Shown here: one piece after another, positions 8,731 through 18,398 of the stretch
Position numbering within the stretch: position 1 is the first letter of the stretch
How the letters are laid out: every line of letters starts with the position of its first letter
Source: Vulcaniibacterium gelatinicum
GTDB taxonomy: Bacteria; Pseudomonadota; Gammaproteobacteria; Xanthomonadales; Xanthomonadaceae
Length of the DNA: 64,000 nucleotides
Reading direction: 5' to 3'
NCBI RefSeq assembly: GCF_008033445.1
Contig: NZ_VNKO01000003.1
Location: forward strand, 123,827 to 187,826
Position numbers and translations under genes: made by a program
The notes under the pieces: model-generated
Databases searched by the model: none
The model's input: only the letters and a program-made list of their open reading frames with translations
Told to the model about the DNA's origin: nothing

Positions 8731-9264
8731 TCACGCCGCCGCCTGCTCCGCGGTCACGCCGACCGCGTGCACCACCGCGGCGATCCTGAGCGCGCTCTGC
8801 ACCGCCTGCGCGCTGGCGCCGTGCTGGCGGATGGTGCGCTCGTGCGAGTCCAGGCACGCGCCGCAGCCGTTGATCGCCGACACCGCGAGCGAAGCCAGCT
8901 CGAAGGTGAGCTTGTCCACGCCCGGGCGGGCCATCACGTTCATGCGCAGGCCGGTGCGCATCTGCCCGTACTCGTCGTTGTGGATCAGGTGCGTGGCGCG
9001 GTAGTAGATGTTGTTCATCGCCATGATCGCGGCGGCCGCCTTCGCGCCGTGGATCTCCTCGGGCGAGAGCTGCTCGGCGGCGAAGGCCTCGAGCGCGGCG
9101 GTCAGCGGCAGGTAGCGGGTGGCGATGGCGCAGGCGAGCGCGATCACCCGGATCTGCTTGCCGTCCAGGCCGGGGGAGCCGGCCTCGCTCAGCACCGAGT
9201 CGAGGTTGAGCTTGAGGTCCTTGGCGTAGTCTGGCAGCGCGTTGCGCAGGTCAGTCAGGCTCAT
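8731..9264 (-). CDS. ahpD: AhpD-family alkyl hydroperoxidase/reductase
   Basis: The start at 9264 is supported by an upstream GGAG and by homology-like N-terminus [18 protein letters not shown]; the longer frame to 9354 reads through the hairpin region and is rejected. The protein has 177 residues and the AhpD active-site motif [11 protein letters not shown], giving Cys134, Cys137 and His141. AhpD is a small helical thiol protein; in mycobacteria it transfers electrons from dihydrolipoamide systems to AhpC. It lies 109 bases downstream of ahpC, separated by two hairpins, and no ahpF flavoprotein gene is present here, so AhpD is the likely reductant of AhpC. Confidence 0.9.
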   Translation of the reverse strand: MSLTDLRNALPDYAKDLKLNLDSVLSEAGSPGLDGKQIRVIALACAIATRYLPLTAALEAFAAEQLSPEEIHGAKAAAAIMAMNNIYYRATHLIHNDEYGQMRTGLRMNVMARPGVDKLTFELASLAVSAINGCGACLDSHERTIRQHGASAQAVQSALRIAAVVHAVGVTAEQAAA

Positions 9265-9280
9265 GTCGCGGAACTCCAGG

Positions 9281-9306
9281 CAAAAAGAAACCGGGGCGAA
9301 CCCCGG
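9281..9306 (-). terminator. UUCG-loop intrinsic terminator or attenuator between ahpC and ahpD
   Basis: Read on the minus strand, the stem CCGGGG, loop TTCG, stem CCCCGG is followed directly by TTTCTTTTT. This is a textbook rho-independent terminator, placed about 17 bases upstream of the ahpD ATG and downstream of ahpC. It probably causes partial termination, so that ahpC is expressed more strongly than ahpD. Confidence 0.75.
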
Positions 9307-9319
9307 CGGCAGGCGGTCC

Positions 9320-9352
9320 GCATGCGGGCCGGCAGCGTTCCGGCCCGCATGC
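9320..9352 (-). repeat. Perfect 13-bp hairpin in the ahpC-ahpD spacer
   Basis: GCATGCGGGCCGG (9320-9332) and its exact complement (9340-9352) are separated by 7 bases. The structure immediately follows the ahpC coding region and precedes the UUCG terminator. It may stabilise the 3' end of ahpC mRNA or act as a first termination or processing site. It has no T-run of its own. Confidence 0.65.
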
Positions 9353-9373
9353 ACGCTCGCGGGGATGGCGGGA

Positions 9374-9913
9374 TCAGGCGACCTTGAGCACCTCGTCGCC
9401 CTGCTTCCAGTTGCAGGGGCACAGCTCGTCGGTCTGCAGCGCGTCGAGCACGCGCAGCACTTCCTCCGGGCTGCGGCCGACCGACAGGTCGGTCACGTAC
9501 ACGAAGCGGATGATGCCGTCCGGATCCACGATGAAGGTGGCGCGCTGGGCCACGCCCTCGTTCTTGTCCAGGATGCCCAGCGCCGAGGTCAGCTCGCGCT
9601 TGACGTCGGCCAGCATCGGGAACGGCAGGTCGTGCAGGTCCTTGTGGTGCGTGCGCCAGGCGTGGTGCACGAACTCGCTGTCGGTGGAGCCGGTCAGCAG
9701 CTGCGCGTCGCGGTCCAGGAACGCCTGGTTGTACTTGGCGAAGCCGGCGATCTCGGTCGGGCAGACGAAGGTGAAGTCCTTCGGGTAGAAGAACAGCACC
9801 AGCCACTTGCCCTTGTAGGTGTCGTTGTCGATCTCGACGAAGGCGTTCTTGAGATCGGTCGAGACGGTGGCCTTGAGCTTGAACTGGGGCAGCTTGTCGC
9901 CGACGGTCAGCAT
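9374..9913 (-). CDS. ahpC: Alkyl hydroperoxide reductase subunit C (peroxiredoxin)
   Basis: This is a 179-residue typical 2-Cys peroxiredoxin. The peroxidatic Cys51 lies in FTFVCPTE and resolving-type cysteines (Cys165/Cys167) lie in ELCPCNW. The start at 9913 is preceded by AAGGAG a few bases upstream on the minus strand. AhpC reduces H2O2, organic hydroperoxides and peroxynitrite. The Pro-Cys-Asn-Trp end (LCPCNW) with an AhpD gene downstream suggests electron supply by AhpD rather than AhpF. The gene is divergent from oxyR and faces a CGATAG-N7-CTATCG operator, so peroxide induction through OxyR is expected. Confidence 0.95.
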   Translation of the reverse strand: MLTVGDKLPQFKLKATVSTDLKNAFVEIDNDTYKGKWLVLFFYPKDFTFVCPTEIAGFAKYNQAFLDRDAQLLTGSTDSEFVHHAWRTHHKDLHDLPFPMLADVKRELTSALGILDKNEGVAQRATFIVDPDGIIRFVYVTDLSVGRSPEEVLRVLDALQTDELCPCNWKQGDEVLKVA

Positions 9914-10032
9914 GGAGCGGTTCTCCTTGTGGGATGGTTGGGGAGGGGGACGGCCCGGGCGGGACACCCGGGCGACGGGGCACAGTGTGGGGGCGCCCCA
10001 TTCATCCATCAAGGCGATTGTTTTGATGTTGA

Positions 10033-10051
10033 CGATAGATCGAAACTATCG
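10033..10051. promoter_or_regulatory. Probable OxyR operator between ahpC and oxyR
   Basis: The palindrome CGATAG, seven bases, CTATCG contains the OxyR half-operator pattern ATAG-N7-CTAT exactly (ATAG 10035-10038, CTAT 10046-10049). It lies 38 bases upstream of oxyR and about 120 bases upstream of ahpC. A second half-operator at the expected spacing upstream is only weakly conserved. This fits OxyR control of ahpC and autoregulation of oxyR. Confidence 0.7.
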
Positions 10052-10089
10052 TAAACCGGTTCTGCCGCGCCGCCATCCGGGAGTGCGCC

Positions 10090-11058
10090 ATGAACCTGCG
10101 CGACCTGCGCTACCTCGTCGCCCTCGCCGACCACCGCCACTTCGGCAAGGCCGCGGCCGCGTGCTTCGTCAGCCAGCCCACGCTCTCCACCCAGATCCGC
10201 AAGCTCGAGGACGAGCTCGGCGTGGCCCTGGTCGAGCGCGCCCCGCGCAAGGTGATGCTCACCGCCGCCGGGCGCGACATCGCCGAGCGCGCGCGCCGGA
10301 TCGTGGCCGAGGTCGAGCAGATGAAGGAGGCCGCGCGCCGCAGCCAGGATCCGGAGGCCGGCACCGTGCGCCTGGGCCTGTTCCCGACCCTGGGCCCCTA
10401 CCTGCTGCCGCACGTGGTGCCGCGCATCCGCGAGCGCTTCCCGCGCCTGGAGCTGCTGCTGGTGGAGGAGAAGAGCCCGGTGATCCTGGAGCGGTTGCGC
10501 AGCGGGAAGCTCGACGCCGGCCTGCTCGCCCTGCCCCTGCACGACGAGCAGCTGCACGCCGAATTCCTGTTCGAGGAACCCTTCCTGCTCGCGGTGCCCG
10601 GGACCCATCCGCTGGCGCGCAAGTCCGCGCTCGCGCTCAAGGACCTCGCCGACGAACGCCTGCTGCTGCTCGAGGACGGCCACTGCCTGCGCGAACAGGC
10701 GCTGGACGTGTGCCAGCTCGCCGGCGCCGGCGAGATGAGCGGCTTCCAGGCCACCAGTCTGGAGACCCTGCGCCAGATGGTGGCCGCCAACGTCGGCGTG
10801 ACCCTGCTGCCCACGCTCGCGGTCAAACCGCCGGTGGCGCGCTCGCCCGACATCCGCCTGCTGCCGTTCCGCGACTCCCGCCCGAGCCGCCAGATCGCGA
10901 TGGTCTGGCGCAAGAGTTCGGCGATGGGCGGGTTCCTGCAGCGCCTGGCGCAGGTGTTCCGCGAACTGCCCGAGGAGCTGTTCACGCCGACGGCGGAACC
11001 GGCGGCCGTCGCCGCAGCGAAACCGGCGCGGGGGAAAGCGCCCGCGGCGCGCGGCTGA
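10090..11058 (+). CDS. oxyR: Hydrogen peroxide-inducible LysR-type activator OxyR
   Basis: This is a 322-residue LysR-type regulator. The N-terminal helix-turn-helix (MNLRDLRYLVALADHRHFGKAA, then SQPTLSTQIRKLEDELG) binds DNA. The effector domain contains the redox pair Cys199 and Cys208 (GHCLREQALDVC), with the same numbering as in E. coli OxyR, which form a disulfide on peroxide exposure and switch the protein to its activating form. The C-terminus is extended and Ala/Lys-rich, which is usual in Xanthomonadaceae. It is divergent from ahpC over a shared operator. Confidence 0.95.
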   Translation: MNLRDLRYLVALADHRHFGKAAAACFVSQPTLSTQIRKLEDELGVALVERAPRKVMLTAAGRDIAERARRIVAEVEQMKEAARRSQDPEAGTVRLGLFPTLGPYLLPHVVPRIRERFPRLELLLVEEKSPVILERLRSGKLDAGLLALPLHDEQLHAEFLFEEPFLLAVPGTHPLARKSALALKDLADERLLLLEDGHCLREQALDVCQLAGAGEMSGFQATSLETLRQMVAANVGVTLLPTLAVKPPVARSPDIRLLPFRDSRPSRQIAMVWRKSSAMGGFLQRLAQVFRELPEELFTPTAEPAAVAAAKPARGKAPAARG

Positions 11059-11099
11059 GCCCGCCGCGGGGCGGGCCGGCCTCGGCATTCACGCGCCTT

Positions 11100-11126
11100 A
11101 TCGGAATCATCGAATCAATCGAATTC
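11100..11126. repeat. Three tandem 9-mers upstream of rubrerythrin
   Basis: Three consecutive 9-base units (ATCGGAATC, ATCGAATCA, ATCGAATTC) lie about 90 bases upstream of the rubrerythrin ATG, and a related TTCGATTCGA occurs at 11151-11160. Their regular spacing suggests a regulator-binding array for the rubrerythrin operon, but the protein that would bind is unknown. Confidence 0.35.
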
Positions 11127-11211
11127 CCCTACCCATTCCCGCAGGGTATGTTCGATTCGACCCGGTCCGTCCGGGCCGTTTCCTCCCGCCATACCGCCAC
11201 GAGGTGACGCC

Positions 11212-11631
11212 ATGAAGCCCCTGAAAGGCACCAAGACCGAGGAAAACCTGAAGTACGCCTTCGCCGGCGAGTCGCAGGCCAACCGGCGCTACCTCTACTT
11301 CGCCGCCAAGGCCGACGTGGAGGGCTACAACGACGTGGCCGCGGTGTTCCGCTCCACCGCCGAGGGCGAGACCGGCCATGCCCACGGCCACCTGGAGTAC
11401 CTGGAGCAGTCGGGCGACCCGGCCACGGGGCTGCCGTTCGGGCCCACCGCGGAGAACCTGAAATCGGCGATCGCGGGCGAGACCCACGAGTACACCGACA
11501 TGTACCCCGGCATGGCCAGGACCGCGCGCGAGGAAGGCTTCGACGAGATCGCCGACTGGTTCGAGACCCTGGCCAAGGCCGAGCGTTCGCACGCGAACCG
11601 GTTCACCAAGGCCTTGAACGAGTTGCAGTGA
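11212..11631 (+). CDS. Rubrerythrin (ferritin-like domain only)
   Basis: This 139-residue protein is a rubrerythrin four-helix bundle. It starts [20 protein letters not shown], with [38 protein letters not shown] and [11 protein letters not shown] supplying the Glu and His ligands of a diiron site. The C-terminal rubredoxin domain (two CxxC motifs) of classical rubrerythrin is absent. Such proteins reduce peroxide using an external electron donor. It heads a same-strand cluster with an Fe-S protein and a DUF3501 protein, which could be the donor system. Its position just after oxyR places it in the oxidative-stress region. Confidence 0.9.
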   Translation: MKPLKGTKTEENLKYAFAGESQANRRYLYFAAKADVEGYNDVAAVFRSTAEGETGHAHGHLEYLEQSGDPATGLPFGPTAENLKSAIAGETHEYTDMYPGMARTAREEGFDEIADWFETLAKAERSHANRFTKALNELQ

Positions 11632-11638
11632 TCCCGGC

Positions 11639-11669
11639 CCCGGCCCTCCCCCGCCAGGGGAGGGCCGGG
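11639..11669 (+). repeat. 13-bp GC-rich hairpin after rubrerythrin
   Basis: CCCGGCCCTCCCC (11639-11651) and its perfect complement (11657-11669) are separated by a 5-base loop. It sits in the 69-base gap between rubrerythrin and the Fe-S protein gene. With no T-run it is more likely an mRNA-stabilising or processing structure than a terminator. Confidence 0.6.
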
Positions 11670-11700
11670 AGCGCACGCAGCAGGGCGCGAAGGAGCGGGC

Positions 11701-13044
11701 ATGTCGAATCCCGAAGGCGGCATCCGCGAGGGCAGCCTGGAAGCGCCGACCCGGCACCCGCTCGAGTGGCGCACGCCGGAGTTCTGGGACCGCGCCGCGC
11801 TCGAGGCGGAAATGGAGCGCGTGTTCGACATCTGCCACGGCTGCCGCCGCTGCGTCAGCCTGTGCCACGCCTTCCCCACCCTGTTCGACCTGGTGGACCA
11901 GTCCACGACGATGGAAGTGGACGGGGTGGCGAAGAGCGACTACGCCAAGGTCGTCGAGCAGTGCTACCTGTGCGACCTGTGCTACCAGACCAAGTGCCCG
12001 TACGTGCCGCCGCACCCGTGGAACGTGGACTTCCCGCACCTGATGCTGCGCGCCAAGGCGGTGGCGTTCCGCGAACGCGGCGCGGGCTTCGGCGCGCAGG
12101 TGCTGTCGAGCACCACCACCGTCGGCAGGCTCGCCTCGATCCCGGTGGTGGTGGAAGCGGTGAACTGGGGCAACCGCCAGCCGCCGCTGCGCAAGGCCAT
12201 GGAGCGCACCCTCGGCGTGCACCGCGAGGCCGAGGTGCCGCGCTACCACGCGCGCACCGCGAAACGGCGCTTGCGCCGTGACGACGACGGCGCCGGCGCG
12301 GTCGCGGCCGGGCCGACCCGCGGCAAGGTTGCGATCTTCGCCACCTGCTATGGCAACTACAACCGGCCGCAGATGGTGGAGGACCTGGCCGCGGTGCTGC
12401 GCCACAACCGCATCCCGGTGAAGCTGATCCGGCACGAGCAGTGCTGCGGCATGCCCAAGCTCGAGCTGGGCGACCTGGAGCAGGTGGCGCGCTACCGGGA
12501 ACGCAATCTCCCGCTGCTGCTCGAAGCCGTGGACGCGGGCTGGGACCTGACCGCGCCGATCCCGTCCTGCGTGCTGATGTTCCGGCAGGAACTGCCGCTG
12601 ATGTTCCCTGGCGATCCGGACGTGCAACGGGTGAAGCAGGCGTTCTTCGATCCGTTCGACTACCTGATGCACCGCCACCGCGCCGGGCTGCTCGACACCG
12701 ATTTCCGGCACTCGCTCGGCACCGTGGCGCTGCACGCGCCCTGCCACCAGCGGGTGCAGAACATCGGCCCGAAGACCAAGCAGGTGCTCGAACTGATCCC
12801 GAATACGGTCGTCAGCGCGATCGAGCGCTGCTCCGGCCACGACGGCACCTACGGCGTGAAGGTCGCCACCTACGAACGCGCGCGGAGGATCGCCCGGCCG
12901 GTGGAGCAGCGCGTGCAGCAGGTGCAGCCGGCGCACTTCGCCAGCGACTGCCCGATGGCCGCCGCGCACATCGCCCACGGCCTGGCCGACGGCACCGCCC
13001 CGGAACACCCGATCAGCCTGTTGCGCCGGGCCTACGGGATCTGA
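11701..13044 (+). CDS. GlpC/HdrD-like iron-sulfur protein (heterodisulfide reductase-related)
   Basis: This 447-residue soluble protein has two 4Fe-4S motifs in the N-terminal third: [11 protein letters not shown] near residues 45-55 and [13 protein letters not shown] near 93-105. Two cysteine-rich CCG-type domains follow, with ATCYGNYN and [13 protein letters not shown] in the first and [17 protein letters not shown] and SDCP in the second; the second has Cys-Ser-Gly where CCG is usual. Proteins of this build (GlpC, HdrD, LldE-like) pass electrons between quinones, thiols and redox enzymes. Its position between rubrerythrin and DUF3501 suggests it feeds electrons to rubrerythrin; this is inference. 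Confidence 0.85.
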   Translation: MSNPEGGIREGSLEAPTRHPLEWRTPEFWDRAALEAEMERVFDICHGCRRCVSLCHAFPTLFDLVDQSTTMEVDGVAKSDYAKVVEQCYLCDLCYQTKCPYVPPHPWNVDFPHLMLRAKAVAFRERGAGFGAQVLSSTTTVGRLASIPVVVEAVNWGNRQPPLRKAMERTLGVHREAEVPRYHARTAKRRLRRDDDGAGAVAAGPTRGKVAIFATCYGNYNRPQMVEDLAAVLRHNRIPVKLIRHEQCCGMPKLELGDLEQVARYRERNLPLLLEAVDAGWDLTAPIPSCVLMFRQELPLMFPGDPDVQRVKQAFFDPFDYLMHRHRAGLLDTDFRHSLGTVALHAPCHQRVQNIGPKTKQVLELIPNTVVSAIERCSGHDGTYGVKVATYERARRIARPVEQRVQQVQPAHFASDCPMAAAHIAHGLADGTAPEHPISLLRRAYGI

Positions 13045-13055
13045 ATCATCCACGC

Positions 13056-13637
13056 ATGGACAAGCTGACCCGCGCCGACCTGCTCAGCCTGGAGCGCTAC
13101 GCCGCCGAGCGCCCCGCCTTTCGCGAACGCGCGATCGCGCACAAGCGCGCCCGCACCCTGGCCCTGGGGCCGCATGCCACGCTTCTGTTCGAGGACCGGC
13201 TGACCATCCAGTACCAGATCCAGGAGATGCTGCGGGTCGAGCGCATCTTCGAGCCGGAGGGGATCGAGGACGAGCTGGCCGCCTACAACCCGCTGATCCC
13301 CGACGGGCGCAACCTCAAGGCCACCATGCTGCTGGAGTTCCCGGACGAGGCCGAGCGCCGGCGCCGGCTGGCGGAGCTGGGCGGGATCGAGCACCGGGTG
13401 TATGCCGAGGTGGACGGGTTGCCGCGCGTGTTCGCCCACGCCGACGAGGACCTGCCGCGCAGCAGCGAGGGCAAGACCTCGGCGGTGCATTTCCTGCGCT
13501 TCGAGTTCGACGAGGCCCAGGTCATCGCCCTGCGCGGCGGGGCCGGGCTCGCCTTCGGCGTGGACGATCCGCGCATGCCGCTGCACGCGGACACCGGCGC
13601 CCTGCTGCGCGCGGCGCTGCTGGCCGACTTCGACTGA
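13056..13637 (+). CDS. DUF3501 family protein
   Basis: This 193-residue soluble protein begins MDKLTRADLLSLERYAAERPAFR and carries the typical DUF3501 phrases LLFEDRLTIQYQIQEMLRVERIFE, YNPLIPDGRNLKATMLLEFPD and GKTSAVHFLRFEF. It starts 12 bases after the Fe-S protein and is very probably in the same operon as rubrerythrin and that protein. Its biochemical role is unknown; a partner or assembly role for the electron-transfer chain to rubrerythrin is plausible from the gene order alone. Confidence 0.8.
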   Translation: MDKLTRADLLSLERYAAERPAFRERAIAHKRARTLALGPHATLLFEDRLTIQYQIQEMLRVERIFEPEGIEDELAAYNPLIPDGRNLKATMLLEFPDEAERRRRLAELGGIEHRVYAEVDGLPRVFAHADEDLPRSSEGKTSAVHFLRFEFDEAQVIALRGGAGLAFGVDDPRMPLHADTGALLRAALLADFD

Positions 13638-13646
13638 GCCCGGCGC

Positions 13647-14300
13647 TCAGGCCCCGGTCCCGACCGGGCAGCCCACCCCGGTGCCGCCGAGCCCGCAGTA
13701 GCCCTGCGGGTGCTTGGCCAGGTACTGCTGGTGCTCCTCCTCGGCGTAGTAGAACGGCGGCGCGGGGAACACGATCTCGGTGGTGATCGGGCCGTAACCG
13801 GCGGCGGTGAGCCGCGACTGGTAGGCCTCGCGGCTGGCGAGCGCGGCCTCGTACTGGGCCTCGGTGCTGCAATGGATCACCGAACGGTACTGGGTGCCGA
13901 CGTCGTTGCCCTGGCGCATGCCCTGGGTCGGGTCGTGGCCTTCCCAGAACGCGCGCAGCAGGGTGTCGAAGCCGACCTGCGCCGGGTCGTACACCACCAG
14001 CACCACCTCGGCGTGCCCGGTCAGGCCGCTGCAGACCTCGCGGTAGGTGGCGTTCGGGGTATAGCCGCCGGCATAGCCGACCGCAGTGGTGTACACGCCG
14101 GGCAGGGTCCAGAACAGGCGCTCGGCGCCCCAGAAACAGCCCATCCCGAACTGGACCTGCGCCAGCCCGGCGAACGCATCGCGCAGCGGCCGGCCGTGGA
14201 CGAAATGGCGGTTGCCCAGCGGCAGCGGCTCGCGGCGCCCGGGCAGGGCGTCCTGCGGCCGCGGCATGCGCTGCTTGAAGGCGCCGATTCCCAGCACCAT
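13647..14300 (-). CDS. msrA: Peptide-methionine (S)-S-oxide reductase
   Basis: This is a 217-residue MsrA. The catalytic motif [11 protein letters not shown] places the nucleophilic cysteine at residue 55, and the C-terminal [13 protein letters not shown] supplies resolving cysteines. The N-terminus ([18 protein letters not shown]) is the extended form seen in Xanthomonas and E. coli. The enzyme repairs methionine-S-sulfoxide in proteins using thioredoxin. It converges on the DUF3501 gene (10 bases between stops) and is divergent from glnS, next to the oxidative-stress cluster. Confidence 0.97.
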   Translation of the reverse strand: MVLGIGAFKQRMPRPQDALPGRREPLPLGNRHFVHGRPLRDAFAGLAQVQFGMGCFWGAERLFWTLPGVYTTAVGYAGGYTPNATYREVCSGLTGHAEVVLVVYDPAQVGFDTLLRAFWEGHDPTQGMRQGNDVGTQYRSVIHCSTEAQYEAALASREAYQSRLTAAGYGPITTEIVFPAPPFYYAEEEHQQYLAKHPQGYCGLGGTGVGCPVGTGA

Positions 14301-14390
14301 GCCCCGTCTCCCGGCGGCCCTCCCCCTCGGGCCGCCATTACCCCTCCCGCCTCGGCCGCTGTCAACCGCGGCCGGGGCGGGCGCGCGGGC

Positions 14391-14396
14391 TACACT
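14391..14396 (+). promoter_or_regulatory. Possible -10 element (TACACT) for glnS
   Basis: TACACT lies 27 bases upstream of the glnS ATG, giving a leader of about 20 bases. The same hexamer occurs upstream of apaG in this window. No strong -35 box is visible. Confidence 0.35.
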
Positions 14397-14423
14397 TGCC
14401 GTTCCGCTGCACGACCCACCGCA

Positions 14424-16169
<1,746 letters not shown>

Positions 16170-16179
16170 GAGAGCCGCC

Positions 16180-16596
16180 ATGCGCCGGAACCGTGCCCAT
16201 GTCCTCGTCTGGCTGGCCATCGTGCTGACCGCACTGGCCGCCTGCGCGGCGCCGACGCCGCAGGCGCCGGCCCAGGACGCTGCGGCCACGGCGCCCGCGC
16301 CGCGCAAACCGATGCGCACCGGCGGCCCGCTGCCGGCCGAACCGATGCCGGACGCGCCGGTGCAGGTGGACCGCAGCTGCCGCAACGACGCCGACTGCAC
16401 GGTCAAGAACGTCGGCAACTGCTGTGGCTATTACCCGGCCTGCGTCAACGTGGACAGCCCCACCGACCCCGAGGGCGTGCAGGCGCGCTGCGCGCGCGAA
16501 GGCATCGCCTCGGTATGCGGCTTCCCCGAGATCGCCGGCTGCCGCTGCGTGGACGGGCAATGCCGGGAGCTCGCCGCCGGCACGGAGACGCGCTGA
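16180..16596 (+). CDS. Cysteine-rich lipoprotein, function unknown
   Basis: This 138-residue protein has a lipoprotein signal peptide with the lipobox LAAC at about residues 20-23. A Pro/Ala-rich linker follows (to about residue 65), then a compact Cys-rich domain: [43 protein letters not shown] and DGQC. Ten cysteines in about 70 residues suggest a disulfide-stabilised extracytoplasmic domain. Its TGA overlaps the ATG of the following deaminase gene. I do not recognise a characterised family. Confidence 0.75.
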   Translation: MRRNRAHVLVWLAIVLTALAACAAPTPQAPAQDAAATAPAPRKPMRTGGPLPAEPMPDAPVQVDRSCRNDADCTVKNVGNCCGYYPACVNVDSPTDPEGVQARCAREGIASVCGFPEIAGCRCVDGQCRELAAGTETR

Positions 16597-17171
16597 TGCT
16601 GTACGCGCAACTGCACCTCACCCTGCCCGCGTGGGTGCACGAGACGATCGGAGACGACCACGTCTGCCCCGGCGACGAGGACAAGGTCGCGCTCGCGATC
16701 GAGCTCTCGCGCCGCAACGTCGAGGCGCGCACCGGCGGCCCGTTCGGCGCCGCGGTGTTCGGGCCCGACCACCGCCTGGTCGCGGTCGGCGTCAACCGCG
16801 TGCTGCCGCAGAACTGCTCGGTGGCGCATGCCGAGATCATGGCCTACGCCCTGGCCCAGCAGCGCGTGCAGCGTTCGCGGCTCAACTGCGACGAGGCCGG
16901 CAACCGCTACGGCCCGTACACCCTGGCCACCTCGGCGCAGCCCTGCTGCCAGTGCTACGGCGCGACCTTCTGGGCCGGCGTGGACCGGCTGCTGATCGGC
17001 GCGCGCAGCGAGGACGTGATGCGCCTGACCGAGTTCGACGAAGGCCCGCTCCCGGCCGACTGGCTCGGCGAACTCGAACGCCGCGGCATCGCCGTGGTCC
17101 GCGACCTGCACCGCGATGCCGCCTGCGAGGTGCTGCGCAAGTACGGCGAGCTGGGCGGGGTGTTTTATTGA
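16596..17171 (+). CDS. Nucleoside/cytidine deaminase-fold protein
   Basis: This is a 191-residue zinc-dependent deaminase. The zinc and catalytic motifs are present: SVAHAEIMA (His ligand and catalytic Glu) and QPCCQCYGA (PCxxC ligands). The segment GGPFGAAVFGPDHRLVAVGVN is typical of guanine/cytosine deaminase-type enzymes. The N-terminal extension and the helix after the PCxxC motif differ from TadA, so a free base or nucleoside deaminase role in purine/pyrimidine salvage is more likely than tRNA editing. It overlaps the lipoprotein gene by one base and is followed by a dispersed inverted-repeat element. Confidence 0.82.
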   Translation: MLYAQLHLTLPAWVHETIGDDHVCPGDEDKVALAIELSRRNVEARTGGPFGAAVFGPDHRLVAVGVNRVLPQNCSVAHAEIMAYALAQQRVQRSRLNCDEAGNRYGPYTLATSAQPCCQCYGATFWAGVDRLLIGARSEDVMRLTEFDEGPLPADWLGELERRGIAVVRDLHRDAACEVLRKYGELGGVFY

Positions 17172-17180
17172 AAAGCATGG

Positions 17181-17324
17181 ACCACGGATCTGCACGGATG
17201 AACACGGATCAGGAAAGGGAGGAAAGTCAGGAGCGCGCATCGAGAAGCCGTGCATCATCACGGCACGGCATCGGAACCGAGGCACCCTCTCTTCTCCCTA
17301 TCCGCGTTCATCCGTGGCTGAATC
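17181..17324. repeat. Dispersed inverted-repeat element, copy A
   Basis: This fills most of the 171-base gap between the deaminase gene and rlmM. The left arm holds three CACGGAT-type units; CACGGATGAACACGGAT (17193-17209) pairs with 17300-17316 at 16 of 17 positions. The centre (about 90 bases) shows no gene. The arms match those of the elements at 28321-28393 and 39010-39152, but the centres differ, so this is a family of short intergenic repeats. Confidence 0.75.
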
Positions 17325-17342
17325 ACCCTTCCCCACCAACGC

Positions 17343-18398
17343 ATGACCCCGCACACCGGTTTGCTGTGCTACTGCCGTGCCGGGTTCGAGCCCGAGCTCG
17401 CGGCGGAGCTGACCGAACGCGCGGCGCAGGCCGGGCTGGCGGGGTATGCGAAGGCGATCCGCGGCGAAGGCTTCGTGCGTTTTCTCGGCGTGCCCGGGGA
17501 GGCGCTGGCGCGGGCCTTGCCGCTGCGCACGCTGATCTTCGCCCGGCAGGCGCTGGCGCTGCTGGCCGAGCTGCGCGGACTGGATCCGAAGGACCGGGTC
17601 GCGCCGGTGCTCGACGCGCTGTCCGGGCACGGCCCGTTCGGCGCGCTCGTGGTCGAGCATCCCGACAGCGACGCCGGCCGCCCGCTCGCCGGCCTGGCGC
17701 GCAGTTTCGGCAACGCGCTGCGCCCGGCGCTGCGCAAGGCCGGGCTGCTCACCGCGCAGGACGACGCGCGCCGGCCGCGCCTGCACGTGTGCCTGCTCGC
17801 CGGCGACCAGCTGCTGCTCGCCGCCGCCCCGCACGAGGCCTCGCCCTGGCCGCTCGGCATCCCGCGCCTGCGCCTGCATCCCGAAGCGCCGTCGCGCTCG
17901 GCGCTCAAGCTCGAAGAGGCGCTGCTGGTGCTGCTCGACGCCGACGAGCGCGCGCGGCTGTTGCGCCCGGGCATGCGCGCGGCCGACCTCGGTGCCGCCC
18001 CGGGCGGCTGGACCTGGGTGCTCGCGCGCCACGGCCTGCGCGTGACCGCGATAGACAACGGCCCGCTGCGCCCGCACCTGTTCGACACCGGCCTGGTCGA
18101 GCACCTGCGCGCCGACGGCTTCACCTGGCAGCCGCCCAGGCCGCTGGACTGGATGGTGTGCGACATGGTCGAACAACCGCGCCGGGTCGCCACGCGCATC
18201 GCGCAGTGGTTCCGCGAGGGCTGGTGCCGGCAGTCGGTCTTCAACCTCAAGCTGCCGATGAAGAAGCGCTGGGAGGAGACCGTGCTGTGCCTGGCGCTGC
18301 TGCGCGACCAGGCCGCCCACCCGCTGACGCTGCGCGCGCGCCAGCTCTACCACGACCGCGAGGAGATCACGGTGTTCGCGACGCGTGCCGCGCCGTGA
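17343..18398 (+). CDS. rlmM: 23S rRNA C2498 2'-O-ribose methyltransferase
   Basis: This 351-residue protein has the N-terminal THUMP-like part (GLLCYCRAGFEPELAAELTERA, then GFVRFLG) and the C-terminal RrmJ-like SAM domain with DLGAAPGGWTWVLARHG near residue 218, CDMVEQPRR and FNLKLPMKKRW (catalytic Lys residues). It methylates the 2'-OH of C2498 in 23S rRNA. Length and motifs are normal. The 3' end overlaps the convergent ubiI-like gene by 32 bases. Confidence 0.93.
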   Translation: MTPHTGLLCYCRAGFEPELAAELTERAAQAGLAGYAKAIRGEGFVRFLGVPGEALARALPLRTLIFARQALALLAELRGLDPKDRVAPVLDALSGHGPFGALVVEHPDSDAGRPLAGLARSFGNALRPALRKAGLLTAQDDARRPRLHVCLLAGDQLLLAAAPHEASPWPLGIPRLRLHPEAPSRSALKLEEALLVLLDADERARLLRPGMRAADLGAAPGGWTWVLARHGLRVTAIDNGPLRPHLFDTGLVEHLRADGFTWQPPRPLDWMVCDMVEQPRRVATRIAQWFREGWCRQSVFNLKLPMKKRWEETVLCLALLRDQAAHPLTLRARQLYHDREEITVFATRAAP

